A DNA stretch of 64,000 nt from an uncultured Acidimicrobiaceae bacterium. GTDB taxonomy: Bacteria; Actinomycetota; Acidimicrobiia; Acidimicrobiales; RAAP-2. Position 1 is the first letter of the stretch; each line of letters starts with the position of its first letter. The translations under genes and the position numbers were made by a program. The notes beneath the pieces are model-generated. The model made no database searches, was not told the origin of the DNA, and saw nothing but the letters and a program-made list of their open reading frames with translations. The DNA is taken from contig CAITPI010000112.1 of assembly GCA_903894295.1 (NCBI GenBank), positions 1 through 64,000 on the forward strand, given 5' to 3'. Of this stretch, positions 43,996 through 54,986 are shown piece by piece.

Positions 43996-44676
43996 GTGCT
44001 ACCTGGAGCCAGACTCGTCGTTTTGGGCAAACAGGGGGCGGGGAAGGGCACGCAGTGTGAGCGCCTCTCCCACCACTACGCCGTGCCCCACGTCTCCACC
44101 GGCGACATGCTGCGCGCCGTGGTCAAGGAAGGCACGCCACTCGGCCTCAAGGCCAAGAGCCTGATCGACCGGGGCGAACTGGTCAGCGACGAACTGATCA
44201 TCGAGATGGTGTCCGTCCGGCTGGCCGAGTCCGACGTGCGGGCCCGGGGCTTCATCCTCGATGGCTGCCCCCGGACCGTTGCCCAGGCGGAGTTGCTGGT
44301 CAAGGTGCTCGATCCGATCGACATCGACCTCGCCATCGACATCGATATCCCCACAGCGGTGGTCCTGCGTCGCCTGGCGGCCCGCCGGGTCTGTGTGGAC
44401 TGTGGCTCCAACTACTCGACGACGGCGCCGCCCCGGATCGGCTGGACCTGTGACGTCTGCGGTGGTGAGGTGGTCCAGCGGCCGGACGACACGGAAGAGG
44501 CCATCAAGCGCCGGCTCGAGCTGTACGAGAAAGAGACGGCCCCGTTGATCGAGTGGTACCGGAACCGGCGGCAGCTGGCCACCGTCTCGGGCACCGGGGC
44601 GCCCGATGCCGTCTCCAGGCGGATGATCAAGATGGTGGAGAACCAGCGGGCCAAGAAGGGCGGACGACTGTCATGA
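43996..44676 (+). CDS. adk: Adenylate kinase
   Basis: It interconverts ATP + AMP and 2 ADP. The 226-residue protein has the P-loop GKQGAGKGTQ, the AMP-binding STGDMLRAVVKEGTPLG and DGCPRTVAQAE. The long LID carries a Cys4 zinc site (CVDCG ... CDVCG), typical of many Gram-positive Adks. It starts at GTG 43996 directly after secY and overlaps map by 4 nt. The standard secY-adk-map-infA order is kept. Confidence 0.96.
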   Translation: MLPGARLVVLGKQGAGKGTQCERLSHHYAVPHVSTGDMLRAVVKEGTPLGLKAKSLIDRGELVSDELIIEMVSVRLAESDVRARGFILDGCPRTVAQAELLVKVLDPIDIDLAIDIDIPTAVVLRRLAARRVCVDCGSNYSTTAPPRIGWTCDVCGGEVVQRPDDTEEAIKRRLELYEKETAPLIEWYRNRRQLATVSGTGAPDAVSRRMIKMVENQRAKKGGRLS

Positions 44677-45416
44677 GGCGCAACGCCACCGAGCTCGAAA
44701 AGATGCGCCGCGCCGGGCGGGTCGTGGCCGAGATCCACGAGGAGACCCGCAAGGCGATCCGGCCCGGTGTGACCACCGGGGACCTCGACCGGGTGGCCCG
44801 GGAGGTGCTGGAGCGACGGGGGGCCGGATCGAACTTTCTCGGCTACCACGGCTTTCCGGCGGTCATCTGCACGTCACCGAACTCGATGATCGTCCACGGC
44901 ATCCCTTCCGACGAGGTCGTTCTGGTCGAAGGCGACATCATCTCGGTGGACTGCGGAGCCATCATCGAGGGCTACCACGGCGACGCGGCCTACACGGCCG
45001 GGGTGGGGGAGATCAGCGCCGAGGCCAGGCGGCTCCTCGAGGTGACCGAGCGGAGCCTTCAGGCCGGCATCGAGCAGCTCCGTGACGGCAACCGCCTCCA
45101 CGAGGTGGGCCGGGCGGTCCAGGCCGTGGCCGAAGCGGCCGGATTCACCGTGGTGCGCGAGTACGTCGGCCACGCGATCGGCACCGCCATGCACGAAGAC
45201 CCCCAGGTCCCCAACTACTGGCCGGGATCGCCGGGCCCGACGCTCAAGACCGGCATGGTCTTCGCCATCGAGCCCATGGTGAACGCCGGCGGGCCCGAAA
45301 CGGTGCAGCTCGACGACGGGTGGAGCGTGGTCACCGCCGACGGGGAGCTGTCGGCCCATTTCGAACACACCATCGTCGTGACCGAGAACGGACCGGAGGT
45401 GTTCACCGTTCCGTGA
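44673..45416 (+). CDS. map: Methionine aminopeptidase type I
   Basis: It removes the initiator methionine from nascent proteins. The 247 residues include the N-terminal ELEKMRRAGRVVAEIHEETR, the catalytic-pocket HGIPSDEVVLVEGDIISVDC, and the five metal ligands: Asp in SVDCG, Asp in YHGDAA, His in VGHAIG, Glu in AIEPM and Glu in HFEHT. It overlaps adk by 4 nt. The infA promoter lies 56 nt after its stop. Confidence 0.96.
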   Translation: MRRNATELEKMRRAGRVVAEIHEETRKAIRPGVTTGDLDRVAREVLERRGAGSNFLGYHGFPAVICTSPNSMIVHGIPSDEVVLVEGDIISVDCGAIIEGYHGDAAYTAGVGEISAEARRLLEVTERSLQAGIEQLRDGNRLHEVGRAVQAVAEAAGFTVVREYVGHAIGTAMHEDPQVPNYWPGSPGPTLKTGMVFAIEPMVNAGGPETVQLDDGWSVVTADGELSAHFEHTIVVTENGPEVFTVP

Positions 45417-45472
45417 CCGCCCCGGCCGGGGTGGGGTCGGTTGGCCCGGAGAACGGCCGGTCCGGATTCGGA

Positions 45473-45501
45473 CTGGCAATTTTCCGGTGAAGGGCTAAAC
45501 T
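45473..45501 (+). promoter_or_regulatory. Promoter of the infA-led operon
   Basis: CTGGCA (45473-45478), a 17-nt spacer and TAAACT (45496-45501) lie 56 nt after map. The transcript would begin near 45508, about 196 nt before infA. Confidence 0.65.
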
Positions 45502-45507
45502 GTCCCT

Positions 45508-45703
45508 TCGGCTGTCCGCGGGTGTCTGGCGGGCGGGCCGTATCCGCTTGTGGCGACCATCATCCGGTGGCACGTCACGGGGCACACCCGGAGGATGTTG
45601 ACCGTTTGTGCTGCACGTCACCCTCCGGGGTGGCGCCGAGCGAAAGCAAGAAGGACCGGACGGACGTTCCGGTGCTGACAGATCGAGTATCGAGGAGATT
45701 CAC
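45508..45703 (+). ncRNA. Structured leader RNA upstream of infA
   Basis: This leader of about 195 nt contains an 8-bp hairpin at 45616-45635 (CGTCACCC-TCCG-GGGTGGCG) with a UNCG loop. It is followed by CCGAGCGAAAGCAAGAAGGA. The same loop class, the GGTGGCGCCG side of the stem and the purine-rich tail occur at the end of the rplC leader. A further hairpin GGACG-GACGTT-type (ACCGGACGGACGTTCCGGT) follows, then GAGGAG before the start codon. A shared regulator is inferred, not shown. Confidence 0.5.
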
Positions 45704-45928
45704 CTGCCCAAGCCCAAGGAAGATGCCATCGTGCTGGAGGGAACGGTCGTCGAGCCGTTGCCCAACGCCATGTTCAAGGTGGAGTTGGAAAACGGCCACA
45801 ACGTTCTGGCGCACAGCTCCGGGAAGATGAGGATGCACCGCATCCGCATCCTGCCGGGCGACAAGGTCCAGGTGGAGATCACCCCCTACGACCTGTCCCG
45901 GGGGCGGATCACCTACCGGTACAAGTAG
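45704..45928 (+). CDS. infA: Translation initiation factor IF-1, CTG start
   Basis: IF-1 binds the A site of the 30S subunit during initiation. The 74-residue OB-fold protein reads [40 protein letters not shown] and [20 protein letters not shown]. No ATG, GTG or TTG stands at the family N-terminus. CTG 45704 does, with GAGGAG 6 nt upstream, and gives exactly the family start (M-PKPKEDAI). A GTG at 45608 would add 32 residues of unrelated leader sequence. A non-canonical CTG start is therefore the best reading. Confidence 0.88.
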   Translation: MPKPKEDAIVLEGTVVEPLPNAMFKVELENGHNVLAHSSGKMRMHRIRILPGDKVQVEITPYDLSRGRITYRYK

Positions 45929-45973
45929 GACGTCCCGTCGGCCGGTGGCCGGCAGGGCAGCAGCGGAGGCACC

Positions 45974-45988
45974 GCCTCCAACGGTTGG
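45974..45988 (+). repeat. Hairpin between infA and rpmJ
   Basis: GGAGGC-ACC-GCCTCC forms a perfect 6-bp stem in the 107-nt gap between infA and rpmJ. A second, imperfect stem lies at about 45997-46017. They may be processing or regulatory sites; no terminator T-tract follows. Confidence 0.4.
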
Positions 45989-46035
45989 GCCCGCACAAGG
46001 CGGGACCCAGGAAGAACGTAGACAAGGACGAGAGC

Positions 46036-46149
46036 GTGAAGGTTCGACCGAGTGTCAAGCCGATGTGTGAAAAGTGCAAGGTGATCCGTCGGCATCGGCG
46101 CGTCCTGGTCATCTGCGAGAACCCCCGGCACAAGCAGCGCCAGGGTTGA
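46036..46149 (+). CDS. rpmJ: 50S ribosomal protein L36
   Basis: L36 is the smallest 50S protein. The 37-residue product reads [19 protein letters not shown] and ends NPRHKQRQG, with the zinc ligands Cys11, Cys14, Cys27 and His32. It starts at GTG 46036 with AAGGACGAG upstream, between infA and rpsM as usual. It is too short for many gene finders. Confidence 0.96.
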   Translation: MKVRPSVKPMCEKCKVIRRHRRVLVICENPRHKQRQG

Positions 46150-46198
46150 TGGATCCGGTTCAGGGTTAGATCAGGGTCAAGAGGAGAAAGAAGAACAG

Positions 46199-46576
46199 GT
46201 GGCTCGTATTTCCGGCGTGGACATCCCCCGCGAAAAGCGGTTGGAGATCTCCCTCACTTACATCTTTGGCATCGGCCGCACGTCGGCCCAGCAGATCTGC
46301 GATGCCACCGAGACCAACCGCGACACCCGTGTGCGCGACCTGACCGACGAAGAAGTCACGCGTCTGCGCAACTACATCGATGCCACCTTCCGGGTGGAAG
46401 GTGACCTCCGTCGGGACATCTCCCAGGACATCAAGCGGAAGATGGAGATCGGTTGCTACCAGGGCATCCGTCACCGCAAGGGTCTGCCGGTCCACGGCCA
46501 GCGCACCCACACCAACGCCCGTACTCGTAAGGGACCGAAGAAGACGGTCGCCGGCAAGAAGAAGGTTCGCAAGTAA
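46199..46576 (+). CDS. rpsM: 30S ribosomal protein S13
   Basis: S13 bridges the 30S head to the 50S subunit and P-site tRNA. The 125 residues have [33 protein letters not shown] and the C-terminal [20 protein letters not shown]. It starts at GTG 46199 with AGGAGAAAG upstream and overlaps rpsK by one base (TAATG). Confidence 0.97.
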   Translation: MARISGVDIPREKRLEISLTYIFGIGRTSAQQICDATETNRDTRVRDLTDEEVTRLRNYIDATFRVEGDLRRDISQDIKRKMEIGCYQGIRHRKGLPVHGQRTHTNARTRKGPKKTVAGKKKVRK

Positions 46577-46974
46577 TGGCCAAGCCCACCGGAGGCGCAC
46601 GACGTCCCCGCAAGAAGGAACGCAAGAACATCACCTTTGGTGTTGCCCACATCAAGAGTTCGTTCAACAACACCATCGTGTCCATCGCCGATCCCGAGGG
46701 CAACGTGCTGGCCTGGGCGTCGGCCGGCAACGTCGGCTTCAAGGGTTCCCGCAAGTCCACGCCGTTCGCCGCCCAGCTGGCCGCCGAGCAGTGCGCCAAG
46801 AAGGCCATGGAGCACGGTGTGCGCCGGGTCGATGTGCTGGTCCGGGGCCCGGGTTCGGGCCGCGAGACGGCCATCCGTTCGCTGGCCGCGGCCGGAATCG
46901 AAGTGGCCGGCATCAAGGACGTCACCCCGATGCCCCACAACGGCTGCCGGCCGAAGAAGCGTCGTCGGGTCTAG
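46576..46974 (+). CDS. rpsK: 30S ribosomal protein S11
   Basis: S11 lies on the platform near the E-site mRNA. The 132 residues have [40 protein letters not shown] and the end [18 protein letters not shown]. Its start overlaps the rpsM stop. Confidence 0.97.
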   Translation: MAKPTGGARRPRKKERKNITFGVAHIKSSFNNTIVSIADPEGNVLAWASAGNVGFKGSRKSTPFAAQLAAEQCAKKAMEHGVRRVDVLVRGPGSGRETAIRSLAAAGIEVAGIKDVTPMPHNGCRPKKRRRV

Positions 46975-47004
46975 GTCGGGAACGCAAGGAACAAAAGGAA
47001 ACTC

Positions 47005-47652
47005 ATGGCTCGTTACACCGGACCTGTCTGCCGTCTCTGCCGTCGGGAGCGCACCAAGCTCTTCCTGAAGGGCGAGCGGTGCTACTCGATGAAGTGCCCC
47101 GTCTCCGAGGCGGTCACCGACCGCCACAGCCGCGCCTACCCCCCGGGTGAGCACGGCCGCGACCGCATGCGTCAGGGCTCGGACTACCTCGCCCAGCTGC
47201 GCGAGAAGCAGAAGTGCCGCCGCATCTACGGACTGCTCGAGAAGCAGTTCCACAACCTCTACGTCGAAGCCAGCCGGGCCCCGGGCATCACCGGTGAGAA
47301 CCTGCTGCGCATGCTCGAACTGCGGCTCGACAACGTGGCCTTCAGGGCCGGTTGGGGTGCGAGCCGCTCGCAGGCCCGCCAGTTCGTCCGCCACGGCCAC
47401 GTCTCGGTCAACGGCAAGCGGGTCACCATCCCGAGCTACCGGGTCCGCCAGGGCGACGTCGTCACCCTCAAGCAGTCCTCCCGGGAGATGTTCCACGTCC
47501 GTCGCAACATGGACACCATCGAGCGGAACCTCCCGCCGTGGCTCGAGACCGTGGGTGATCGCTTCGAGGTCAGGATCTTCGCCCTGCCGATCCGCGAGAA
47601 CATCGACGAGCCGGTCCAGGAACAGCTGATCGTCGAGTTGTACTCGAAGTAG
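47005..47652 (+). CDS. rpsD: 30S ribosomal protein S4, zinc type
   Basis: S4 nucleates 30S assembly and affects decoding fidelity. The 215-residue protein has an N-terminal zinc motif, CRLCRRERTKLFLKGERC and then MKCPV, with the family spacing. The S4 RNA-binding domain LELRLDNVAFRAGWGASRSQ and ARQFVRHGHVSVNGKRVTIP follows. AAAGGAAAC precedes the ATG. rpoA follows after 83 nt. Confidence 0.97.
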   Translation: MARYTGPVCRLCRRERTKLFLKGERCYSMKCPVSEAVTDRHSRAYPPGEHGRDRMRQGSDYLAQLREKQKCRRIYGLLEKQFHNLYVEASRAPGITGENLLRMLELRLDNVAFRAGWGASRSQARQFVRHGHVSVNGKRVTIPSYRVRQGDVVTLKQSSREMFHVRRNMDTIERNLPPWLETVGDRFEVRIFALPIRENIDEPVQEQLIVELYSK

Positions 47653-47735
47653 TCCCCGAAGGTCGCCCCACCCGTCGTCGCCACACCAGTCATCCCCGCC
47701 CACCTACGTCTACCTGCCGAGGAGCCACGAACCGC

Positions 47736-48674
47736 ATGCTCATCATCCAGCGCCCCACCGTCGAAGCCATCGGTGAAGAAGAGGACAACCGCCAGAAGTT
47801 CGCCGTTGGCCCGCTCGATCCCGGATTCGGTCACACGCTCGGGAACTCCCTGCGTCGGACCCTGCTGTCTTCGATCCCCGGTGCGGCCATCACCCAGGTT
47901 CGTTTCGACGAAGCCCTCCACGAGTTCACGACCCTGCCGGGCGTGAAGGAGGACGTGACCGACATCATCCTCAACCTGAAGGACCTCCTCTTCAGGGTCC
48001 ACAGCGACGAGCCGGTGACCATCCGGCTCGACAAGAAGGGCCCGGGCGACGCCACGGCCGGTGACCTGCACGTCAGCTCCGACGTCGAGGTCCTCGTGCC
48101 GGGCCAGCACATCGCCTCCCTCAACGCCAAGGGCCACATCGCCGTCGACCTCACCGTCGAGAAGGGCGTGGGCTACCTGTCGGCCGACAAGACCAAGAAG
48201 TCGCCCACCATCGGGGTCATCCCGGTGGACGCCATCTTCTCGCCGGTGCGCCGGGTCTCCTTCACCGTGGAGCCGGTCCGGGTCGAGCAGTCCACCGACT
48301 TCGACCGTCTGGTCCTCGACATCGAGACCGACGGCTCCCTCACCCCGCGGGAAGCCCTCGCCTCGGCCGGTGACACCCTGCGTACGCTGGTGGCGCTCGT
48401 GGCCGATCTCGAGGACGAGCCCATGGGTCTCGAACTCGGCGAGATCAGCACGGTCGGCACCGGATCGCCCGACCTCGACCTCCGCATCGAGGACCTCGAC
48501 CTCACGGAGCGTCCCCGCAACTGCCTCAAGCGGGCCCAGATCAACACCATCGGCGAGTTGGTCGAGCGGACGCTCGACGACTTGCTCAACATCACCAACT
48601 TCGGCCAGAAGTCGCTCGACGAGGTGCTGCAGAAGCTCGACGAGCGGGGCCTGGCCCTCCGAGTGAAGGACTGA
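47736..48674 (+). CDS. rpoA: DNA-directed RNA polymerase subunit alpha
   Basis: Alpha dimerises to scaffold RNA polymerase and its C-terminal domain binds UP elements and activators. The 312 residues include [40 protein letters not shown], and the alpha-CTD (about 240-305) with [20 protein letters not shown] and [17 protein letters not shown]. Normal in length and content; rplQ follows after 2 nt. Confidence 0.97.
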   Translation: MLIIQRPTVEAIGEEEDNRQKFAVGPLDPGFGHTLGNSLRRTLLSSIPGAAITQVRFDEALHEFTTLPGVKEDVTDIILNLKDLLFRVHSDEPVTIRLDKKGPGDATAGDLHVSSDVEVLVPGQHIASLNAKGHIAVDLTVEKGVGYLSADKTKKSPTIGVIPVDAIFSPVRRVSFTVEPVRVEQSTDFDRLVLDIETDGSLTPREALASAGDTLRTLVALVADLEDEPMGLELGEISTVGTGSPDLDLRIEDLDLTERPRNCLKRAQINTIGELVERTLDDLLNITNFGQKSLDEVLQKLDERGLALRVKD

Positions 48675-48676
48675 TC

Positions 48677-49030
48677 ATGCTTGGTACCCCGAAGAAGGGT
48701 CGTCGCTTCGGCGGCAGCTCGGCCCACCAGAAGGCCATGATGGGCAACCTGGTCGCCTCCTTGATTGCGGCCGAGTACCTGGTCACGACCGAGGCCAAGG
48801 CCAAGGCGCTGCGCCCGGTGGTGGAGAAGTGCATCACGGCGGCCGCCAAGGGTGGCGTGGCCCGCCAGCGCAACGTGGTGGCCCTGATCCGGGACAAGGA
48901 CATGGCCCACAAGCTGTTCGACGAGATCGGCCCGCGTTACGTGGACCGTCCGGGTGGCTACACCCGCATCCTGAAGCTCGGCAACCGTCAGGGCGACAAC
49001 GCTCCGATGGCCCGGATCGAACTGGTGTGA
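48677..49030 (+). CDS. rplQ: 50S ribosomal protein L17
   Basis: L17 lies near the tunnel exit. The 117 residues contain [38 protein letters not shown] and the end [20 protein letters not shown]. The truA start overlaps its stop (GTGA). Confidence 0.97.
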   Translation: MLGTPKKGRRFGGSSAHQKAMMGNLVASLIAAEYLVTTEAKAKALRPVVEKCITAAAKGGVARQRNVVALIRDKDMAHKLFDEIGPRYVDRPGGYTRILKLGNRQGDNAPMARIELV

Positions 49031-49992
49031 GCACGACCCCCCACACCGGGGGGTCGGCCGGGCACGTTCCCGGCGATGGACAGGATCCCGCTTCCGGACC
49101 GGCCGACGTGCCGAACGAGGCCCGAACGGCCCCGGCGGAGGAGTCGGCCGACACGGTCCGGTGGCGGCTGGTGGTGGCCTATGACGGCGCACCGTTCCAC
49201 GGATTTGCCGCCCAGGAGGACCAGTCGACCGTGGCCGGGTCACTCATGGTGGCCCTCGGCCGGGTGGCCCGCACCCCGGTGACCCTGACCTGTGCCGGCC
49301 GGACCGACCGCGGGGTCCACGCCCTCGGCCAGGTGGTCCACGTCGACCTGCCGGCCGGGGTTTCGGCCCGCCTGGATCCCGAGGCGGTGGTGCGGTCGTG
49401 CAACAGCCAACTGGCCCCGGCCATCGTGGTCCGCGAGGCGGCCCCGGCGCCGACCGGTTTCGACGCCCGCCACTCGGCCACGGCCCGCTGCTACCGCTAT
49501 CTGGTGCTCAATGCACCGGTGGCCGACCCGCTGCTGGCCCCGTTGGCCTGGCACGTGGCCGACCCGCTGGACCTGCGCACCATGACCATGGGGGCCGACG
49601 CCCTGTTGGGGGAGCACGACTTCCGGGCCTTTTGCCGCCGGGTGTCCGGCACGTCGGCCACCGATCCGATTCCCCGCCGGGTGATCGACGCCCGCTGGAG
49701 CACGCTCGGGGCCCGTCGGCACCATCCGCTGTCCTCCGCCGCCCTCGCCCCGGCCACCGGAGAGCTGCTGGCCTTCGAGATCGAGGCGAACGCCTTCTGT
49801 CACCAGATGGTCCGCTCGATCGTCGGCACCCTGGTCGACGTGGGCCGGGGTCGCAAGAAGCCGTCGGACATCCTGTGGATCCTGGAGTCGGCCGACCGCC
49901 AGGCCGCCGGCCAGCCCGCTCCGCCCCATGGCCTCACCCTGATGAAGGTCCGCTACGGAGCCGACGAGCGGGCGGCGGGACAATCCGGGTGA
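49027..49992 (+). CDS. truA: tRNA pseudouridine(38-40) synthase
   Basis: TruA converts uridines 38-40 of the anticodon arm to pseudouridine. The catalytic aspartate is in [19 protein letters not shown]. Other family blocks are [14 protein letters not shown] and the C-terminal [20 protein letters not shown]. The GTGA overlap with rplQ gives a 321-residue product with a 45-residue low-complexity lead not seen in typical 250-270-residue TruA. A later start cannot be excluded, but no better ribosome site was seen. Confidence 0.93.
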   Translation: MSTTPHTGGSAGHVPGDGQDPASGPADVPNEARTAPAEESADTVRWRLVVAYDGAPFHGFAAQEDQSTVAGSLMVALGRVARTPVTLTCAGRTDRGVHALGQVVHVDLPAGVSARLDPEAVVRSCNSQLAPAIVVREAAPAPTGFDARHSATARCYRYLVLNAPVADPLLAPLAWHVADPLDLRTMTMGADALLGEHDFRAFCRRVSGTSATDPIPRRVIDARWSTLGARRHHPLSSAALAPATGELLAFEIEANAFCHQMVRSIVGTLVDVGRGRKKPSDILWILESADRQAAGQPAPPHGLTLMKVRYGADERAAGQSG

Positions 49993-50018
49993 CCCGGGAA
50001 CCCTCCGGCGCGACCGGT

Positions 50019-50048
50019 TTGCCCCCGGGGGCCCGGGCGACCTAGAGT
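50019..50048 (+). promoter_or_regulatory. Promoter of the rplM-rpsI operon
   Basis: TTGCCC (50019-50024), an 18-nt spacer and TAGAGT (50043-50048) lie 27 nt after truA. The -10 hexamer matches that of the rplJ promoter. Confidence 0.65.
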
Positions 50049-50054
50049 ATGAGG

Positions 50055-50176
50055 CCGGTCCTTTGGCGCCGGGCGCAAGCCCGGACACCGACCGGGAACC
50101 ACCCCGGTCCCACCAACGGCCGCCAGAAGCAAAGAGTCCGTTCTCCCTTTACCCACCCGACCACCAAGGAACACCT
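50055..50176 (+). other. Structured leader of rplM
   Basis: The leader of about 120 nt carries a 6-bp hairpin with a GCAA tetraloop (CCGGGC-GCAA-GCCCGG, 50067-50082) and, directly after it, a second stem (GACCGGG against CCCGGTC, about 50089-50108). Some bacteria use an L13 leader for autoregulation, but this sequence does not obviously match that motif. Confidence 0.45.
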
Positions 50177-50644
50177 GTGCGTACCTACTCCCCGAAGCCC
50201 GCCGACATGACCCGCAGCTGGCACATCGTCGACGCCGAAGGACTCGTGCTCGGCCGTCTGGCCACCGAAGTGGCTGCGGTCCTCCGGGGCAAGCACAAGC
50301 CGACCTTTGCTCCCCACGTGGACATGGGCGACCACGTGGTGGTCATCAACGCCGACAAGATCGTGTTGACCTCGGGCAAGGCCGACCTCAAGATGGCCTA
50401 TCGCCACTCCGGCTACCCGGGCGGCCTGACCGCCACCCGCTACTCCGACCTGTTGGCCACCCGGGCCGACGACGTGGTGCGCAAGGCGATCGTCGGCATG
50501 CTGCCGAAGAACCGGCTCGGTCGCCAGATGGCCACCAAGTTGAAGGTCTACAAGGGCGCCGAGCACCCGCACGCCGCCCAGTCCCCCCAGCCGATGGAGA
50601 TCCCGGGAGCCCGCCGCACGGCGTCGGCCCGCAGCGGTTCCTGA
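50177..50644 (+). CDS. rplM: 50S ribosomal protein L13
   Basis: L13 is an early 50S assembly protein. The 155 residues have [40 protein letters not shown], and [20 protein letters not shown] near the end. It starts at GTG 50177 with AAGGA about 8 nt upstream. rpsI follows after 44 nt. Confidence 0.97.
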   Translation: MRTYSPKPADMTRSWHIVDAEGLVLGRLATEVAAVLRGKHKPTFAPHVDMGDHVVVINADKIVLTSGKADLKMAYRHSGYPGGLTATRYSDLLATRADDVVRKAIVGMLPKNRLGRQMATKLKVYKGAEHPHAAQSPQPMEIPGARRTASARSGS

Positions 50645-50688
50645 TCCTCTCCACCCCCTAGCGACGCCAAGAAACCAAGGAGCACAAC

Positions 50689-51087
50689 GTGGCCACCGCC
50701 GTACCTCTCTGCCAGACCACCGGACGACGCAAGCAGGCCGTCGCCCGGGTCCGTGTCCGTCCCGGTGAAGGGGCCATCACGGTCAACGGCCACACCTTCG
50801 AGGAGTACTTCACCTCGGCCACCCACCGCATGATCGTCACCGAGCCGCTCCGTCTCACCGACACGGCCACGTCCTGGGACTTCGACGTCACCATCGACGG
50901 CGGCGGCGTGTCCGGCCAGGCCGGTGCGTTCCGTCTCGGCATCTCCCGGGCACTGTGCGAACTGAACCCCGAACTGCGGCCCGCCCTGAAGAAAGCCGGC
51001 TTCCTGACCCGCGACTCGCGTGAGAAGGAATCCAAGAAGTACGGTCTGAAGAAGGCTCGCAAGGCGCCGCAGTACTCCAAGCGGTAA
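50689..51087 (+). CDS. rpsI: 30S ribosomal protein S9
   Basis: The C-terminal tail of S9 contacts P-site tRNA. The 132 residues have [40 protein letters not shown] and the canonical end [12 protein letters not shown]. It starts at GTG 50689 with AAGGAG upstream; glmM begins 3 nt after the stop. Confidence 0.97.
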   Translation: MATAVPLCQTTGRRKQAVARVRVRPGEGAITVNGHTFEEYFTSATHRMIVTEPLRLTDTATSWDFDVTIDGGGVSGQAGAFRLGISRALCELNPELRPALKKAGFLTRDSREKESKKYGLKKARKAPQYSKR

Positions 51088-51090
51088 GCC

Positions 51091-52536
51091 GTGGCCAACC
51101 TGCGGTTTGGCACCGATGGCGTTCGGGGCGTCGCCAATGTCGAGCTGACCCCGGAGTTCGCCCTGGCCCTCGGCCGGGCTGTGGCCCGCACGATTACGGC
51201 CGCCACCTTTCTGGTGGGCCGTGACACCCGACGCTCGGGTCCCATGCTGCAGGCGGCACTGGCCGCCGGATTGGCCAGCGAAGGGGCCGACGTCGTCGAC
51301 GTCGGTGTCCTCCCCACCCCGGCGCTCGCCTGGCTGTCGGCCCGACGGTCGGTGCCGGCCGCGGTGATCTCGGCCTCCCACAATCCCTTTGCCGACAACG
51401 GCATCAAGCTGTTCGCGGCCGGAGGACTGAAACTCGCCGCCGAGACCGAAGTGGCCATCGAGGAGGAACTGGCCCGGGTGCTCGATCCCGAGGTCAAGGG
51501 GCCCAAACCCCTGGAGGGCCATGGGGTGGGTCGGGTGACCCACGAGTTCGATCTTGGGGACGCCTATCTCGAGTATCTGACCGGCGCCATCGACGGCCGC
51601 ACCCTGGACGGCCTGCGCATCGTGGTCGACAGCGCGCATGGCGCCGGCTCGGCACTCGCCGCCCGGCTCTATGAGTCCCTCGGGGCCGAGGTAATCGCCA
51701 TCGGCAACGAGCCGGACGGCAGCAACATCAACGCCGGATGCGGATCGACCAGCACCGAGACGCTGGCCACCGCCGTGGTCGAGCACCGGGCCCACCTCGG
51801 ACTGGCGCTCGACGGGGACGGCGACCGGCTGCTGGCCGTCGACGGCGACGGCCGGCTCGTCGACGGTGACGAACTGATCGCCTTGTTCGCCCTCGACCTG
51901 GCCGAGCAGGGGCAACTGGCCGGCAACACCGTGGTGGTGACGGTGATGACCAACCTGGGTTTCCGGATCGCCATGGACCAGCGCAACATCCTGGTGAAGG
52001 AGACCCCGGTGGGCGACCGCCACGTGCTCTCCGCCCTCGACAAGGACGGACTGGCCCTCGGGGGCGAGCAGTCCGGCCACATCATCTTCCGCCGGCTGGC
52101 GACGACCGGTGACGGACTGCTGACCGGACTGGTGCTGGCCGATCTCGTAGCCCGTCAGGGCCGGCCACTGGCCGAGCTGCTCGACGGTCTGGTCGTCCAG
52201 GTCCCCCAGGTGCTCCTGAACGTCCGGGTGGAGGACCCGTCGCTGCTCGAGGGCGCCGAAGTGGTGTGGGGGGCGGTCCGGGAAGAGCAGGAGAACCTGG
52301 CCGACCGGGGTCGGGTCCTGTTGCGACCGAGCGGCACCGAACCGTTGATCCGGGTGATGGTGGAAGCCGCCGAGGGCACGGAGAACGACCCGGCGGAGGC
52401 CATCGCCCAGCGTCTCGCCACCCTGGTCGAGTACGAGCTGCACCAGCTGTCCGTGGCGGCCTCCCTGGCCGCCGCCGAAGCCGAAGCCAAGGAAGCCGAC
52501 GATTCCGCCTCCTCGGTGGTGGTCTTCGAAGCCTGA
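51091..52536 (+). CDS. glmM: Phosphoglucosamine mutase
   Basis: GlmM interconverts glucosamine-6-phosphate and glucosamine-1-phosphate for UDP-GlcNAc synthesis. The 481-residue protein has the start LRFGTDGVRG, the active-site phosphoserine (Ser96) in ISASHNPFADNGIK, the magnesium loop LDGDGDR and the phosphate-binding RPSGTEPLIRVMVE. About 30 Ala/Glu-rich residues extend the C-terminus. It starts at GTG 3 nt after rpsI, so it may be co-transcribed with rplM-rpsI. glmS follows with its own -10 box. Confidence 0.95.
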   Translation: MANLRFGTDGVRGVANVELTPEFALALGRAVARTITAATFLVGRDTRRSGPMLQAALAAGLASEGADVVDVGVLPTPALAWLSARRSVPAAVISASHNPFADNGIKLFAAGGLKLAAETEVAIEEELARVLDPEVKGPKPLEGHGVGRVTHEFDLGDAYLEYLTGAIDGRTLDGLRIVVDSAHGAGSALAARLYESLGAEVIAIGNEPDGSNINAGCGSTSTETLATAVVEHRAHLGLALDGDGDRLLAVDGDGRLVDGDELIALFALDLAEQGQLAGNTVVVTVMTNLGFRIAMDQRNILVKETPVGDRHVLSALDKDGLALGGEQSGHIIFRRLATTGDGLLTGLVLADLVARQGRPLAELLDGLVVQVPQVLLNVRVEDPSLLEGAEVVWGAVREEQENLADRGRVLLRPSGTEPLIRVMVEAAEGTENDPAEAIAQRLATLVEYELHQLSVAASLAAAEAEAKEADDSASSVVVFEA

Positions 52537-52568
52537 ACAAGACCTGTCGGAAACCGGTGCTCCACCAC

Positions 52569-52574
52569 TAGCCT
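52569..52574 (+). promoter_or_regulatory. Leaderless-type -10 box of glmS
   Basis: TAGCCT ends 8 nt before the glmS ATG. No glmS ribozyme is present in the 46-nt gap after glmM. Confidence 0.45.
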
Positions 52575-52582
52575 GAGAGATC

Positions 52583-54456
<1,874 letters not shown>

Positions 54457-54460
<4 letters not shown>

Positions 54461-54975
54461 GGGACCCGGCGCTCCGTCAGGCGATGGACGCAGCCATCCG
54501 GGCCGGGGCGGACTTCGCCCCGGTGATCCTGGCCGGAGATGGAGAACCCGCAAGCAGCGGTGTTCCAAGAGGCGGGACGAGGATCCTCGGGATCGGGGTC
54601 GACGCCGTCGACGTGGTGCGGTTCCGCCGGGTGATGGCCCGACGGCCCCGCCTGACCACCCGGTGCTTCACCGAGGGGGAGCGATCCTATGCCGGGATCT
54701 CGGGGGATCCCGGACTGCGCCTGGCCACCCGCTTTGCCGCCAAGGAGGCGGTCATGAAGTGCCTCGGCGTCGGCATCACGGCGGTGGCGTTCCGGGAGAT
54801 CGAAGTGGTGCGCCCCGGTCGGGACCAACCCGTCCTCTCGCTCTCCGGCCGGGCGCGGGCGCAGGCGGAGGTCATGGGGATCACGGGTTGGCATCTCTCC
54901 CTGACCCACACCGACACGCTGGCCATGGCCTTTGTCGTGGCCGAAGGTGCCGCGGACCGGTCCCCTTCGGCCTAG
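54457..54975 (+). CDS. acpS: Holo-[acyl-carrier-protein] synthase
   Basis: AcpS transfers phosphopantetheine from CoA to acyl carrier protein. The core has the two family motifs: GIGVDAVDVVRFRR near residue 47 and ATRFAAKEAVMKCLGVG near residue 90, then WHLSLTHTDTLAMAFVV. Reading from the GTG that overlaps glmS gives 172 residues, with a 44-residue lead before the usual N-terminus. AcpS is normally about 120-130 residues. The overlap supports the long form, but a start near residue 40 cannot be excluded. Confidence 0.88.
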
Positions 54976-54978
54976 CGT
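54973..54978 (+). promoter_or_regulatory. Leaderless-type -10 box of nnr
   Basis: TAGCGT, overlapping the acpS stop, ends 8 nt before the nnr ATG. Confidence 0.45.
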
Positions 54979-54986
54979 CTTGGGGT

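Noticed and set aside
52537-52582. glmS ribozyme.
   Set aside because: The gap before glmS is only 46 nt and lacks the ribozyme core; the gene seems to have a leaderless promoter.
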